From: Proteiniborus ethanoligenes
Lineage (GTDB): Bacteria; Bacillota; Clostridia; Tissierellales; Proteiniboraceae
DNA length: 64,000 nt
Direction: 5' to 3'
Assembly: GCF_900107485.1 (NCBI RefSeq)
Contig: NZ_FNQE01000002.1
Location: forward strand, 124,001 to 188,000
Positions 27,270-36,286 of the stretch are shown here, in pieces. The notes beneath the pieces are model-generated. The model saw only the letters and a list, made by a program, of their open reading frames with translations. It was not told the DNA's origin and made no database searches. A program made the position numbers and the translations under genes. Every line of letters starts with the position of its first letter. The first letter of the stretch is position 1.

Positions 27270-27298
27270 GAAGGATTTACCAAAAAAGTAGAGAATAT
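27270..27298 (+). promoter_or_regulatory. Sigma-H promoter of spoVG
   Basis: The -35 GAAGGATTT (27270-27278) fits RnAGGAwWW exactly, the -10 AGAGAATAT (27290-27298) fits RnnGAATww exactly, and the spacer is 11 bases. spoVG is the archetypal sigma-H gene in Bacillus subtilis. The start site would be near 27305, about 45 bases before the ATG. Confidence 0.85.
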
Positions 27299-27348
27299 TA
27301 AATTTAAGCAAATTCAGATTTAAGACCCCGTGGGAAGGTGGTGAATTC

Positions 27349-27612
27349 ATGAAGGTAACAGACGTAAGAGTCAGAAAAGTTAATAATGAAGGAAAAATGA
27401 AGGCCATAGTTTCAGTTACATTCGATGAAGAATTTGTAGTACATGATATTAAAATAATTGAAGGGCAAAACGGGCTATTTATCGCTATGCCTAGTAGGAA
27501 AATGGCAGATGGTGAATTTAGAGATATAGCTCATCCAATTAATTCAGAAACAAGAAATGCTATACAAAAAGCAGTTTTTGAAGAGTATGAAAAAGCAATG
27601 AGTGAGGAGTAA
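27349..27612 (+). CDS. spoVG: Septation regulator / RNA-binding protein SpoVG
   Basis: An 87-residue protein nearly identical in build to SpoVG: it starts [19 protein letters not shown] and contains [23 protein letters not shown]. SpoVG binds nucleic acid and affects septation, sporulation and cell-surface genes. GGAAGGTGGT precedes the ATG. It is preceded by a consensus sigma-H promoter and followed by a strong terminator, so it is a separate unit from glmU although the order spoVG-glmU is conserved. Confidence 0.97.
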   Translation: MKVTDVRVRKVNNEGKMKAIVSVTFDEEFVVHDIKIIEGQNGLFIAMPSRKMADGEFRDIAHPINSETRNAIQKAVFEEYEKAMSEE

Positions 27613-27615
27613 ATT

Positions 27616-27637
27616 AAAGGGTCTATGGACCCTTTTT
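27616..27637 (+). terminator. Terminator of spoVG
   Basis: AAAGGGTC (27616-27623), loop TATG, GACCCTTT (27628-27635) and further T. Confidence 0.85.
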
Positions 27638-27795
27638 ACTTTTTTGTAATATTTGTTTCATAATTGGAGCCTTAATTTATTATACTGTATACATAATTTT
27701 TGCTACCATCTTGTTTTTTTACACCTAATAGATTATATTTATATTTGGTAGACAATAAACAAACTCGGATGTATAAATGAATAGATATAATTTTT

Positions 27796-27825
27796 TTGAC
27801 ATTATCTATAGTAGGGAATAATAAT
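27796..27825 (+). promoter_or_regulatory. Promoter of the glmU-prs operon
   Basis: TTGACA (27796-27801), 18 bases, AATAAT (27820-27825), about 27 bases before the glmU start codon. Confidence 0.65.
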
Positions 27826-27852
27826 TGCATCTGGATATAAGGAGTGAGAAAA

Positions 27853-29229
27853 ATGTTTCTTTCTATTATACTTGCTGCTGGAGAAGGTACTAGAATGAAA
27901 TCTAAGCTTCCAAAGGTTATGCATAGTATATGTGGTAAACCATTATTAAGCCATGTAATAAATGTTTCTAAGGCTTCTGGTATAGACAAAAACATAGTAG
28001 TAGTAGGACATGGTGGAAATATAGTAAGAGAAAAGATTAAAGAAAATGTTCAATTCGTAGAGCAGCCTGTAGGAGAAGGTGTTCCATACGGAACTGGTTT
28101 TGCTGTAATGCAAGCAAAAGACTATATAGAAGACAATAGCTGTGTAGTAATTCTTTATGGAGATACTCCTTTAATAACAAGTGATACATTGACTAAACTC
28201 ATAGAATTTCACAAAAAGGGAGACTATGAGGGGACAGTTCTGAGTGCAGATTTCAACGACCCAGCAGGCTATGGAAGAATAATTAGAGATAATGCAGGAA
28301 ATGTAACGGCTATAGTTGAGCACAAGGATGCTAGTGATGAAGAAAAAGGTATTAAAGAAATCAATTCGGGGATTTATTGCTTTAATGGCAAAAGTCTAAA
28401 ATTAGCACTAGAAAATTTAGACAATAACAATGCACAAAATGAATACTATATTACTGATGCTATAAAAATATTAAATGAATTGGGCTTTACTATAGGTGGA
28501 TATAAGATAAGGGATAATGAAGAAATTGCAGGAATTAACTCAAGAATACAGCTTGCTGAAGCCGAAAAAATAATGAGAAAAAGGATTAACAACAAACACA
28601 TGATTAATGGGATTACAATTATAAATCCTGACAATACTTATATTGATAGTGAAGTGGCTATAGAGAGGGATACTATTATATATCCGGGAGCGATAATAGA
28701 AGGAAACACGAGGATAGGTGAAGATTGTATAATAGGACATAACAGTAGAATTGTAAATTGTAAAATTGGAGATAGAGTAGACATTCAAATGTCAACAATT
28801 ATAGAAAGCAAAATAGATGATGATTCACATATAGGTCCTTATGCATACATAAGGCCAAATAGTGAAATAGGAAAGAATGTAAAGATAGGAGATTTTGTTG
28901 AAGTTAAAAATTCAAAAGTTGATGATAACTCTAAAGCTTCTCATCTTTCATATATTGGAGATGCCTATGTAGGAAAGGGTGTAAACATAGGCTGTGGTAC
29001 TGTGTTTGTAAACTATGATGGAAAAAATAAGCATAAGACAATAGTACAGGATAATGCTTTTATAGGCTGTAATGTTAACCTTATTGCTCCTGTTGAAGTG
29101 GAAGAAGGAGCTTATGTTGCTGCAGGCTCTACTATTACAGATAAAGTGCCTAAAAAAAGCCTTTCTATAGCTAGAGCTAGACAAGTTAACAAAGGAGACT
29201 GGGTAGAAAAAAAAGGATTAATAAAATAA
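27853..29229 (+). CDS. glmU: Bifunctional UDP-GlcNAc pyrophosphorylase / glucosamine-1-phosphate acetyltransferase
   Basis: A 458-residue bifunctional enzyme of the UDP-GlcNAc pathway for peptidoglycan. The N-terminal uridylyltransferase has LAAGEGTRMKSKLPKVMH and LYGDTPLI; the C-terminal left-handed beta-helix acetyltransferase has hexapeptide repeats (IGPYAYIRPNSEIG, IGDFVEVKNS, GVNIGCGTVFVNYDG). The ATG at 27853 has AAGGAG 8 bases upstream. prs starts 23 bases after its stop, so they are co-transcribed. Confidence 0.97.
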   Translation: MFLSIILAAGEGTRMKSKLPKVMHSICGKPLLSHVINVSKASGIDKNIVVVGHGGNIVREKIKENVQFVEQPVGEGVPYGTGFAVMQAKDYIEDNSCVVILYGDTPLITSDTLTKLIEFHKKGDYEGTVLSADFNDPAGYGRIIRDNAGNVTAIVEHKDASDEEKGIKEINSGIYCFNGKSLKLALENLDNNNAQNEYYITDAIKILNELGFTIGGYKIRDNEEIAGINSRIQLAEAEKIMRKRINNKHMINGITIINPDNTYIDSEVAIERDTIIYPGAIIEGNTRIGEDCIIGHNSRIVNCKIGDRVDIQMSTIIESKIDDDSHIGPYAYIRPNSEIGKNVKIGDFVEVKNSKVDDNSKASHLSYIGDAYVGKGVNIGCGTVFVNYDGKNKHKTIVQDNAFIGCNVNLIAPVEVEEGAYVAAGSTITDKVPKKSLSIARARQVNKGDWVEKKGLIK

Positions 29230-29252
29230 TTTCTAGTAGGAGGAATATATAA

Positions 29253-30200
29253 ATGAACATTAGCGGAAGAGACTTGAAAATTTTTTCAGGAAATGCAAAT
29301 AAAGAATTAGCTCAAAAGATTTGTACAGAACTTGGAGAAACTTTAGGAGACAGTGTCGTAGGTAGATTTAGTGATGGGGAAATTTCAGTAAACATTAATG
29401 AAACTGTAAGAGGATTTGATGTGTTCGTGATTCAGCCTACATGCCCACCAGTAAATGAAAGCCTTATGGAGCTATTAATTATGATTGATGCATTAAAAAG
29501 AGCTTCGGCAGGAAGAATTAATGCAGTAGTACCTTACTATGGCTATGCAAGACAAGATAGGAAAGCAAAAGCAAGAGACCCAATTACAGCAAAGCTTGTT
29601 GCAGATCTTCTTGAAATATCAGGGCCAGATAGAATAATAACGATGGACTTACATGCTGCTCAGATCCAAGGATACTTTGACATTCCTGTTGACCACTTAT
29701 TTGGGGGCCCTATATTAGCAGAATATTGTAAAAGAAAGCTAATTGGGGATACCGTAGTGGTGTCTCCCGATGTAGGTGGAGTTCAAAGGGCTAGAAACTT
29801 TGCTAGTATTTTAGACTTGCCTATTGCAATTATTGAGAAGAGAAGACCAAAAGCAAATGTATCAGAAGTAATGAATGTAATAGGGGATATAGAAGGAAAA
29901 GATGCTATAATAGTAGATGATATTATAGATACAGCAGGTTCAATGACTAAGGCGGCAAGTGTTTTGAAAGACTTTGGTGCTAAAAGAGTGTTTGCATGCT
30001 GCACACATGCAGTTCTTTCGGGACCTGCTATTGAAAGAATAGAAAACTCTGTAATAGAAAAGCTAGTAGTAACAGATACAATTCCACTGACAGAAGAAAA
30101 GAAAATAGACAAAATTGAAGTAGTATCAGTAGCACCTTTAATAGCAGAAGCTATAAGAAGGATATATAAAAATGAATCAGTGAGCAGATTATTTGATTAG
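29253..30200 (+). CDS. prs: Ribose-phosphate pyrophosphokinase
   Basis: A 315-residue enzyme making PRPP from ribose 5-phosphate and ATP. Family motifs are visible: [49 protein letters not shown] and the PRPP-binding loop [19 protein letters not shown] precedes the ATG. It sits between glmU and pth as in Bacillus; the ctc/rplY gene normally found between prs and pth in Bacillus is absent. Confidence 0.98.
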   Translation: MNISGRDLKIFSGNANKELAQKICTELGETLGDSVVGRFSDGEISVNINETVRGFDVFVIQPTCPPVNESLMELLIMIDALKRASAGRINAVVPYYGYARQDRKAKARDPITAKLVADLLEISGPDRIITMDLHAAQIQGYFDIPVDHLFGGPILAEYCKRKLIGDTVVVSPDVGGVQRARNFASILDLPIAIIEKRRPKANVSEVMNVIGDIEGKDAIIVDDIIDTAGSMTKAASVLKDFGAKRVFACCTHAVLSGPAIERIENSVIEKLVVTDTIPLTEEKKIDKIEVVSVAPLIAEAIRRIYKNESVSRLFD

Positions 30201-30221
30201 GCTCAAAAGGGAGTTGGTTTT

Positions 30222-30803
30222 TTGTACGCGGTAATAGGACTGGGCAACCCTGGTAATCAATATAAGGGAACTAGGCATAATGTAGGTTTTGATACAATAG
30301 ATTGTATTGCCCAGAGGAATAATGTAAAGGTTACTAAGATTAAATTTAAGGCAGTATATGGTGAAGCTCAAATAGGTGGACAAAAGGTACTTTTAGCTAA
30401 ACCACAGACTTATATGAATAGAAGTGGGGAAAGTGTACTTGAACTATTGAATTTTTATAAAATACCATTAGAGAACTTAATAGTTATAGTCGATGATGTA
30501 GACATAAAATATGGAGCCTTAAGAATAAGAACAAAAGGAAGTGCTGGTACACATAATGGAATGAAATCTATCATTCATTTACTCCAAAGTGATAACTTCC
30601 CAAGGGTAAAGATTGGAATTGGTAAACCTAAAGAGCACCAAGATTTAGCTGACTTCGTACTAAGTAGGTTTTCTAAGGACGACAGGATTACCATAGATAG
30701 CACTATTGAACAAGCTGCCAAGGCAGTTGAAAAGATTGTTACTCACGGAATAAATACTGCAATGAATGAATTCAATCAAAATACAGATAGCCCAGGTGCT
30801 TAG
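30222..30803 (+). CDS. pth: Peptidyl-tRNA hydrolase
   Basis: A 193-residue enzyme that recycles peptidyl-tRNAs dropped by ribosomes; the Bacillus orthologue is spoVC. The signature GLGNPGNQYKGTRHNVGF, the catalytic His in that segment, and KPQTYMNRSGE, DDVDIKYG and GSAGTHNGMKS are present. TTG at 30222 is the start, with AAGGGAG about 8 bases upstream. The stop codon lies in the loop of a 9-bp hairpin. Confidence 0.95.
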   Translation: MYAVIGLGNPGNQYKGTRHNVGFDTIDCIAQRNNVKVTKIKFKAVYGEAQIGGQKVLLAKPQTYMNRSGESVLELLNFYKIPLENLIVIVDDVDIKYGALRIRTKGSAGTHNGMKSIIHLLQSDNFPRVKIGIGKPKEHQDLADFVLSRFSKDDRITIDSTIEQAAKAVEKIVTHGINTAMNEFNQNTDSPGA

Positions 30804-30812
30804 CCTGGGCTA
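30788..30812 (+). other. Hairpin spanning the pth stop codon
   Basis: TAGCCCAGG (30788-30796) pairs with CCTGGGCTA (30804-30812); the pth stop codon TAG is in the 7-base loop. No T tract follows, so it is not a typical terminator. It lies 27 bases before mfd. Confidence 0.6.
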
Positions 30813-30838
30813 AAGGTGTTTAACGAGGAGCTGGTTTT

Positions 30839-33800
30839 ATGAAGGTTAATATGTTTATAGACAGTCTAAAGAATCTGTCTTCATATGACCAATTGACTAA
30901 AGAAATAAATAAGAAGTCCTCGCCTATTGCACTTCATGGATTATCAGAGGAGAATATAGCTCATATAATATATGGGCTTAATCAGCATTTAGACAGGCAA
31001 ATACTTATAATGACTTATGACGAACTAAGAGCAAAAAAAATATTAGAAGATTTAAGCTTTTTTTGCAATGACAATAGTGAGCTATTTCCAAGCAAAGAAG
31101 TAGTTTTGTATGATATAGAAGCCTACAGCCATGAAATATCAAATCAGAGAGTAAAGGTATTAGATAGATTATCAAAGGAAGAAAACATTGTAGTAGTTGC
31201 ATCTGTTAAAGGAGCTATAAGCAAAATAATGAGCAAGTCAGCAATTAAGGCATATACAATAGATATTGAATTAGGCCAAGTTGTTGATTTGAATAATATT
31301 GCAGACACGTTGGTTGTTCAAGGCTATGAAAGAGTCCATATGGTAGAAGGAGTAGGACAATTTAGTATAAGGGGCGGAATAATCGACCTTTTCCCAGTTA
31401 ACTCACTTAATCCCTTTAGAATAGAACTCTTTGATGATGAAATAGATTCTATAAGAATTTTTGATTTAAAAACACAAAGGTCTATCGACAATTTATCCAG
31501 TATACGCATACCTCCGATAAAAGAGATATTGATTCTAAAAGGAGAGGCTGAAAGCATAGCAAATGAAATGGAAATTGACTTAAATGCACGGATCAAAAAG
31601 CTACAAAAAAAAGGAGAAGTAGAAATAATAGATAGTCTAACAGAAAAATACGGCCACTATATTCAAAGACTATCTAATGGCTTAAGCATAGGAAATATTG
31701 ACCTATTAGTGCCTTATTTCAAGCAGGAACTTTCTAATATCCTTGAATATTTTAAAAATGATTCATTAGTCATAGTCGATGAACCACAAAGAATAGAGGA
31801 AAGTGTAAAAGGTATTAAAGAGGATTTTATAAATAGATATACGGATTTATTTGAAAGAGGAGAAGTCTTGTCTAGACATCAGGATATTTTTCATACCTAT
31901 GATGCTATCGTAGAAAAAATACACAGCATGACCAGTATTACCACTACTAATCTTCTTAAAAACAATCCACGCTTCATGCCAAAGGCTATTATAAACTTTA
32001 ATACAAAAGGTATGCAATCCTTCCATAATAAAATAGAGTTACTAGCAGATGAGCTAAAATATTTAAAATATAGGGGATATAAAACCATAATTCTTTCAGG
32101 AACTAAGGAAAGAGGAATTAGACTTGCACAAAGTCTTTTGGAAATGAATATAGAATGCAGCTATGTAGATGACCCTCATAGAGAAATAAAATCAGGTCAA
32201 GTATTTGTAACCCATGGGAGCATTAGCAGAGGATTTGAATATACAAACCTTAAATTTGCTATAATTAGTGACAAGGAAGCCTTTGGAACCTACAAGAAAA
32301 CTAGACCAGTAAAGGCAAGAAAGGACACTACTAAGATTGAATCCTTTACAGATTTAAATATAGGCGATCATGTGGTCCATGAAGCTCATGGTATTGGTAA
32401 ATATATAGGAGTAGAGCAGCTAAAGGTACAAGGAGTAAAAAAAGACTATTTAGCCATTAAATATTCAGGTGAAGATAAGCTTTATGTTCCAATTGATCAG
32501 ATGAATTTAATTCAAAAATATATTGGCTCAGACGCAGTCCAGCCTAAAATAAACAAGCTTGGAAGTAGCGAATGGGCAAAAACTAAGACAAAGGTCAAAA
32601 AAGCTATAGAAGATATGGCAAATGATTTAATAAAGCTATATGCTACTAGAGAAAGTATTAAAGGTTTTAAGTTTTCTCAAGATACACCATGGCAAAAACA
32701 ATTTGATGATGCTTTTCCTTATGAGGAAACAGAGGATCAACTTAGATGCATAGAAGAAATAAAAGGTGATATGGAAAAGGATAGACCTATGGATAGGCTA
32801 TTATGTGGAGATGTGGGCTATGGCAAGACGGAAGTAGCATTAAGAGCTGCATTTAAAGCCATAATGGATGGGAAACAGGTAGCTATTTTAGTACCTACAA
32901 CTATACTTGCACAACAGCATTATAACACCATAATCGAAAGGTTTAACCAATTTCCGGTTAAAGCTGAAATGCTAAGTCGATTTAGAACTGCTAATCAGCA
33001 AAAGAAAATAATAAATGATTTGAAAAGTGGAAACCTAGACATAGTAGTAGGAACTCATAGATTATTATCTAAGGATGTAAAATATAAAGATTTGGGCTTA
33101 CTTATTATAGATGAAGAGCAAAGATTTGGAGTAAAGCATAAGGAAACTATAAAAATCATGAAGGAATCAATAGATGTCCTCACATTAACTGCTACTCCTA
33201 TACCGAGGACCCTTCACATGTCTTTAATAGGTATTAGAGATATGAGTGTTATTGAAGAGCCTCCCGAGGAAAGATATCCTGTCCAGACATATGTAGTGGA
33301 GCATAATGATCAAATAGTCAAGGATGCAATTATAAGAGAGCTTAGTAGGCAGGGACAGGTTTATTATCTTTATAATAGAGTCCAAAGCATACAGCAATTT
33401 GCTTCAAAAATTAAAGCCCTAGTTCCAGAGGCAAGAGTAGCCATTGGACATGGACAAATGAGTGAAAGAGAGCTAGAAAGAGTCATGATGGACTTTTTAA
33501 GCAGGGAAACTGATGTGTTAGTGTGTACAACCATTATTGAAACAGGTCTAGACATACCTAATGTAAATACAATTATAATTCATGATGCAGACAAAATGGG
33601 GCTTTCACAATTATATCAATTAAGGGGAAGGGTAGGACGTTCCAATAGAGTAGCTTATGCTTATTTCACTTATGAAAAAAACAAGGTTTTAACCGAGGTT
33701 GCGGAAAAAAGACTAAAGGCAATAAAGGAATTTACTGAGTTTGGTTCCGGTTTCAAAATAGCTATGAGAGATTTAGAGATTAGAGGAGCAGGAAATTTGT

Positions 33801-34375
33801 TGGGAGCAGAGCAGCATGGACAGATGGCTGCTATAGGCTATGATTTATATATTAAATTCCTTGATGAATCTATAAAGAAACTGAAAGGAGAACGAAGAGA
33901 GGAAATAGTAGATACTTCTATAGAGCTTAATATAGATGGATATATACCGAATAAATATATCCAGGATGAAGAACAAAAAGTAGAGATATATAAGAGGATT
34001 TCATCTATTAACAACAAAGAAGACTACTCTGACGTTTTAGAAGAGATAATAGATCGATTTGGAGATGTTCCAAATGAAGTTGTTAATCTATTAAGAATAT
34101 CATATATTAAATCTTTATGTATCAAAGGGAAGATAATATCACTGTTTCAAAATGATGATATTATTAAAATAGAATTTAAGTCCTTAGAATATATTACACC
34201 AGAGATTATGAACGAATTGGTTGTTTCCTATGGTAGAAGAATGATTTTTGATGTATCTAAGAATCCTAGCTTTAAATACAAGCTCATGAATAAGTCGCAA
34301 GAAGGTATATTGTCAGAGCTTGAAAAAATTATTGAAAAAATTAGTGGTTTTCATATAGGTACAAATAAGATATAA
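30839..34375 (+). CDS. mfd: Transcription-repair coupling factor Mfd
   Basis: A 1178-residue DNA translocase that removes stalled RNA polymerase and recruits UvrA. Domains in order: UvrB-like region (about 1-340), RNA-polymerase interacting CarD-like domain (about 500-570, DHVVHEAHGIGKYIG), a RecG-like helicase with Walker A GDVGYGKTEVALRAA and DEEQ box, motif VI QLRGRVGRS, and a C-terminal TRCF domain. Length is typical. GAGGAG precedes the ATG. The fin gene that lies between spoVC and mfd in Bacillus is not here. Confidence 0.98.
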   Translation: MKVNMFIDSLKNLSSYDQLTKEINKKSSPIALHGLSEENIAHIIYGLNQHLDRQILIMTYDELRAKKILEDLSFFCNDNSELFPSKEVVLYDIEAYSHEISNQRVKVLDRLSKEENIVVVASVKGAISKIMSKSAIKAYTIDIELGQVVDLNNIADTLVVQGYERVHMVEGVGQFSIRGGIIDLFPVNSLNPFRIELFDDEIDSIRIFDLKTQRSIDNLSSIRIPPIKEILILKGEAESIANEMEIDLNARIKKLQKKGEVEIIDSLTEKYGHYIQRLSNGLSIGNIDLLVPYFKQELSNILEYFKNDSLVIVDEPQRIEESVKGIKEDFINRYTDLFERGEVLSRHQDIFHTYDAIVEKIHSMTSITTTNLLKNNPRFMPKAIINFNTKGMQSFHNKIELLADELKYLKYRGYKTIILSGTKERGIRLAQSLLEMNIECSYVDDPHREIKSGQVFVTHGSISRGFEYTNLKFAIISDKEAFGTYKKTRPVKARKDTTKIESFTDLNIGDHVVHEAHGIGKYIGVEQLKVQGVKKDYLAIKYSGEDKLYVPIDQMNLIQKYIGSDAVQPKINKLGSSEWAKTKTKVKKAIEDMANDLIKLYATRESIKGFKFSQDTPWQKQFDDAFPYEETEDQLRCIEEIKGDMEKDRPMDRLLCGDVGYGKTEVALRAAFKAIMDGKQVAILVPTTILAQQHYNTIIERFNQFPVKAEMLSRFRTANQQKKIINDLKSGNLDIVVGTHRLLSKDVKYKDLGLLIIDEEQRFGVKHKETIKIMKESIDVLTLTATPIPRTLHMSLIGIRDMSVIEEPPEERYPVQTYVVEHNDQIVKDAIIRELSRQGQVYYLYNRVQSIQQFASKIKALVPEARVAIGHGQMSERELERVMMDFLSRETDVLVCTTIIETGLDIPNVNTIIIHDADKMGLSQLYQLRGRVGRSNRVAYAYFTYEKNKVLTEVAEKRLKAIKEFTEFGSGFKIAMRDLEIRGAGNLLGAEQHGQMAAIGYDLYIKFLDESIKKLKGERREEIVDTSIELNIDGYIPNKYIQDEEQKVEIYKRISSINNKEDYSDVLEEIIDRFGDVPNEVVNLLRISYIKSLCIKGKIISLFQNDDIIKIEFKSLEYITPEIMNELVVSYGRRMIFDVSKNPSFKYKLMNKSQEGILSELEKIIEKISGFHIGTNKI

Positions 34376-34416
34376 TAGTATGTATGTAAACAGGCATAAA
34401 ATAGGGAGGGATTTTG

Positions 34417-35427
34417 GTGCAAAATAGACTCAACAAAAAGATATTACTAATTACGTTTTTGATATTATCAGTAGTACTGGTACTAAGTGGTTGCAATGTG
34501 TCAAAGGAAGAAGGTGTTGCAACTGTAAATGGAAAGATTATATCAAAATCCGATTTTGATTTAAACTTTGATATAAATAAAAGGATTTATGAAAGCCAGT
34601 TAGGCTCAGATGTAATGTCAAGAGATATGGGTAATGGAAAAACTTTTGAAGAAGAATTAAAGAATATAGTATTAGAAAATATTATTATTGAAGAAGTCAT
34701 ATTACAGGCTGCAGAAAAGGAAAAGATTAAGCTAACTAAAGATGAATTAGACGAAGCTATAAATGAATTTACTGAATCAGTAGGCGGCAAGGAAAAGCTT
34801 AAAGAAATATTACAGCAGAACCATATGACAGATGAGTATATAAGAAGCAGAATGGAAAAGGACATGGTTATTGGAAAGTATAGAGATAAATTTTATGAGT
34901 CAATTATCTCTGAAGAGGATGCAAAAAATCTTTATGAAAAAAATAAGGATTTATATATTTCTGTTAAGGCAAGCCATATATTAGTTAATACAGAGGAAGA
35001 GGCTAAGGATATATTGAAAAAAATCAATGCTGGGGAAAACTTTGACGACTTAACAAAACTATCAATTGAGCCAGGTGCAGAAGAGAGAAAAGGAGACTTA
35101 GGTTATTTCACTAAGGATAGAATGGTTCCTGAATTTTCAGAAGCAGCATTTGAATTAAAGCCTGGTGAAATCAGCGATGTAGTTAAAACAGATTTTGGCT
35201 ATCATATAATTAAGCTTGTTGATAGAAAAGAATCTTTTGAAGAAGTTAAAGATGATATAATAGCAGTACTGCAAAACCAACAATCAGAAAAATTTGAAGA
35301 AAAGATTAAAGAGTTAAGGGACACAGCCAAGGTAGAATATTTAATTAAAGAGGAAAAAGTAGAGAACAAAGATACAGATGAAGCAAATAAAGAAGAAAAC
35401 AAAGAAGAGAATAAAGACAACAACTAA
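34417..35427 (+). CDS. PrsA-like foldase lipoprotein (parvulin peptidyl-prolyl isomerase)
   Basis: A 336-residue exported lipoprotein. The signal peptide has a hydrophobic core and a lipobox LSGC near residue 26. A SurA-N-like chaperone region (about 40-175) is followed by a parvulin domain (about 180-280) with ASHILV, GDLGYF, MVPEFSEAAFEL and GYHIIKL motifs. The last 20 or so residues are Glu/Lys/Asn-rich. It would fold secreted proteins at the membrane-wall interface. A GTG start at 34417 gives better spacing (6 bases) to GGGAGGG than the TTG at 34414. Confidence 0.93.
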   Translation: MQNRLNKKILLITFLILSVVLVLSGCNVSKEEGVATVNGKIISKSDFDLNFDINKRIYESQLGSDVMSRDMGNGKTFEEELKNIVLENIIIEEVILQAAEKEKIKLTKDELDEAINEFTESVGGKEKLKEILQQNHMTDEYIRSRMEKDMVIGKYRDKFYESIISEEDAKNLYEKNKDLYISVKASHILVNTEEEAKDILKKINAGENFDDLTKLSIEPGAEERKGDLGYFTKDRMVPEFSEAAFELKPGEISDVVKTDFGYHIIKLVDRKESFEEVKDDIIAVLQNQQSEKFEEKIKELRDTAKVEYLIKEEKVENKDTDEANKEENKEENKDNN

Positions 35428-35431
35428 ACTG

Positions 35432-35464
35432 AGACGGCCATTGATTGGCCGTCTTTAATTTTTA
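35432..35464 (+). terminator. Terminator after the prsA-like gene
   Basis: AGACGGCCA (35432-35440), loop TTGAT, TGGCCGTCT (35446-35454) then TTAATTTTTA. Confidence 0.8.
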
Positions 35465-35569
35465 TTTGCTATAAAATTACCATGTATGCATAAAATAATC
35501 TTAATAGTAAAATAATAAGTACACATAGAAAGTTATATATTTACATTTTACAATTGAGGAGGGAAAAAA

Positions 35570-36121
35570 GTGAAGGCTACTGGAATTGTAAGGAGAATAG
35601 ATGATCTTGGCAGAGTGGTAATACCAAAAGAAATCAGGCGAACTCTTAGGATAAGAGAAGGAGATCCTTTAGAAATATTTACTGATAGGGAAGGAGAAGT
35701 AATCCTAAAAAAATATTCACCTATAGGGGAACTAAATGAATTCGCTACTGAATACGCAGAGTCTTTATATGAAAACATAAGCCATACTTCAGTTATTTGT
35801 GATAGGGATACTATAGTTGCAATATCAGGAGGATCTAAAAAAGAGTACTTAGATAAAAGAGTAAGTCCTGAACTAGAGAAAATTATGGAAAGCAAAGAAA
35901 CCTATGTGGCAACAGGTACAACTAAGCCTATTAGACTAGCCTCTGATGAATTGAATCCAGAAAAATACACTAGTCAAATCATAGCACCTATAGTTACACA
36001 AGGAGACCCAATTGGGGCAGTGGTTTTAGTATCAAAGGAGCCAAATGCAAAAATGGGAGATATAGAAACTAAACTAGCAGAAACAGCAGCAGGATTTTTA
36101 TCAAAACAAATGGAACAATAA
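35570..36121 (+). CDS. spoVT: Stage V sporulation protein T (AbrB-like regulator)
   Basis: A 183-residue regulator that modulates sigma-G-dependent genes in the forespore. The N-terminal AbrB swapped-hairpin DNA-binding domain (KATGIVRRIDDLGRVVIPKE, EGDPLEIFTD) is followed by a C-terminal GAF domain (about 60-183). GTG start after GAGGAGGG. Upstream, TGCATA (35487-35492) and AAATAATA (35510-35517), 17 bases apart, weakly resemble a forespore-type promoter; this is tentative. It is a one-gene unit with its own terminator. Confidence 0.97.
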   Translation: MKATGIVRRIDDLGRVVIPKEIRRTLRIREGDPLEIFTDREGEVILKKYSPIGELNEFATEYAESLYENISHTSVICDRDTIVAISGGSKKEYLDKRVSPELEKIMESKETYVATGTTKPIRLASDELNPEKYTSQIIAPIVTQGDPIGAVVLVSKEPNAKMGDIETKLAETAAGFLSKQMEQ

Positions 36122-36128
36122 TTTACTT

Positions 36129-36160
36129 AAAGCCTACTAAATAAAAAGTAGGCTTTAATT
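36129..36160 (+). terminator. Terminator of spoVT
   Basis: AAAGCCTACT (36129-36138) pairs with AGTAGGCTTT (36147-36156), followed by AATTATT. Confidence 0.7.
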
Positions 36161-36286
36161 ATTATAGCCAGTAGAAAAGTCCAACTTTAACATATTTTAT
36201 ATTCATTATCCTTTCTAAATTTGATATAATAATACTTACGGATTTCTATATCTGTTTATCTTTAATAAGAATACCAGGAGGCAATT

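Larger units (their letters stand above)
26912..27348. other. 437-base divergent gap between murC and spoVG
   Basis: Besides the murC promoter and the spoVG sigma-H promoter listed separately, it holds a TATAAT at 27103-27108 and a 26-codon ORF (27113-27196) with a plausible AAAGGTGG site but no recognisable product. Nothing else stands out. Confidence 0.5.
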
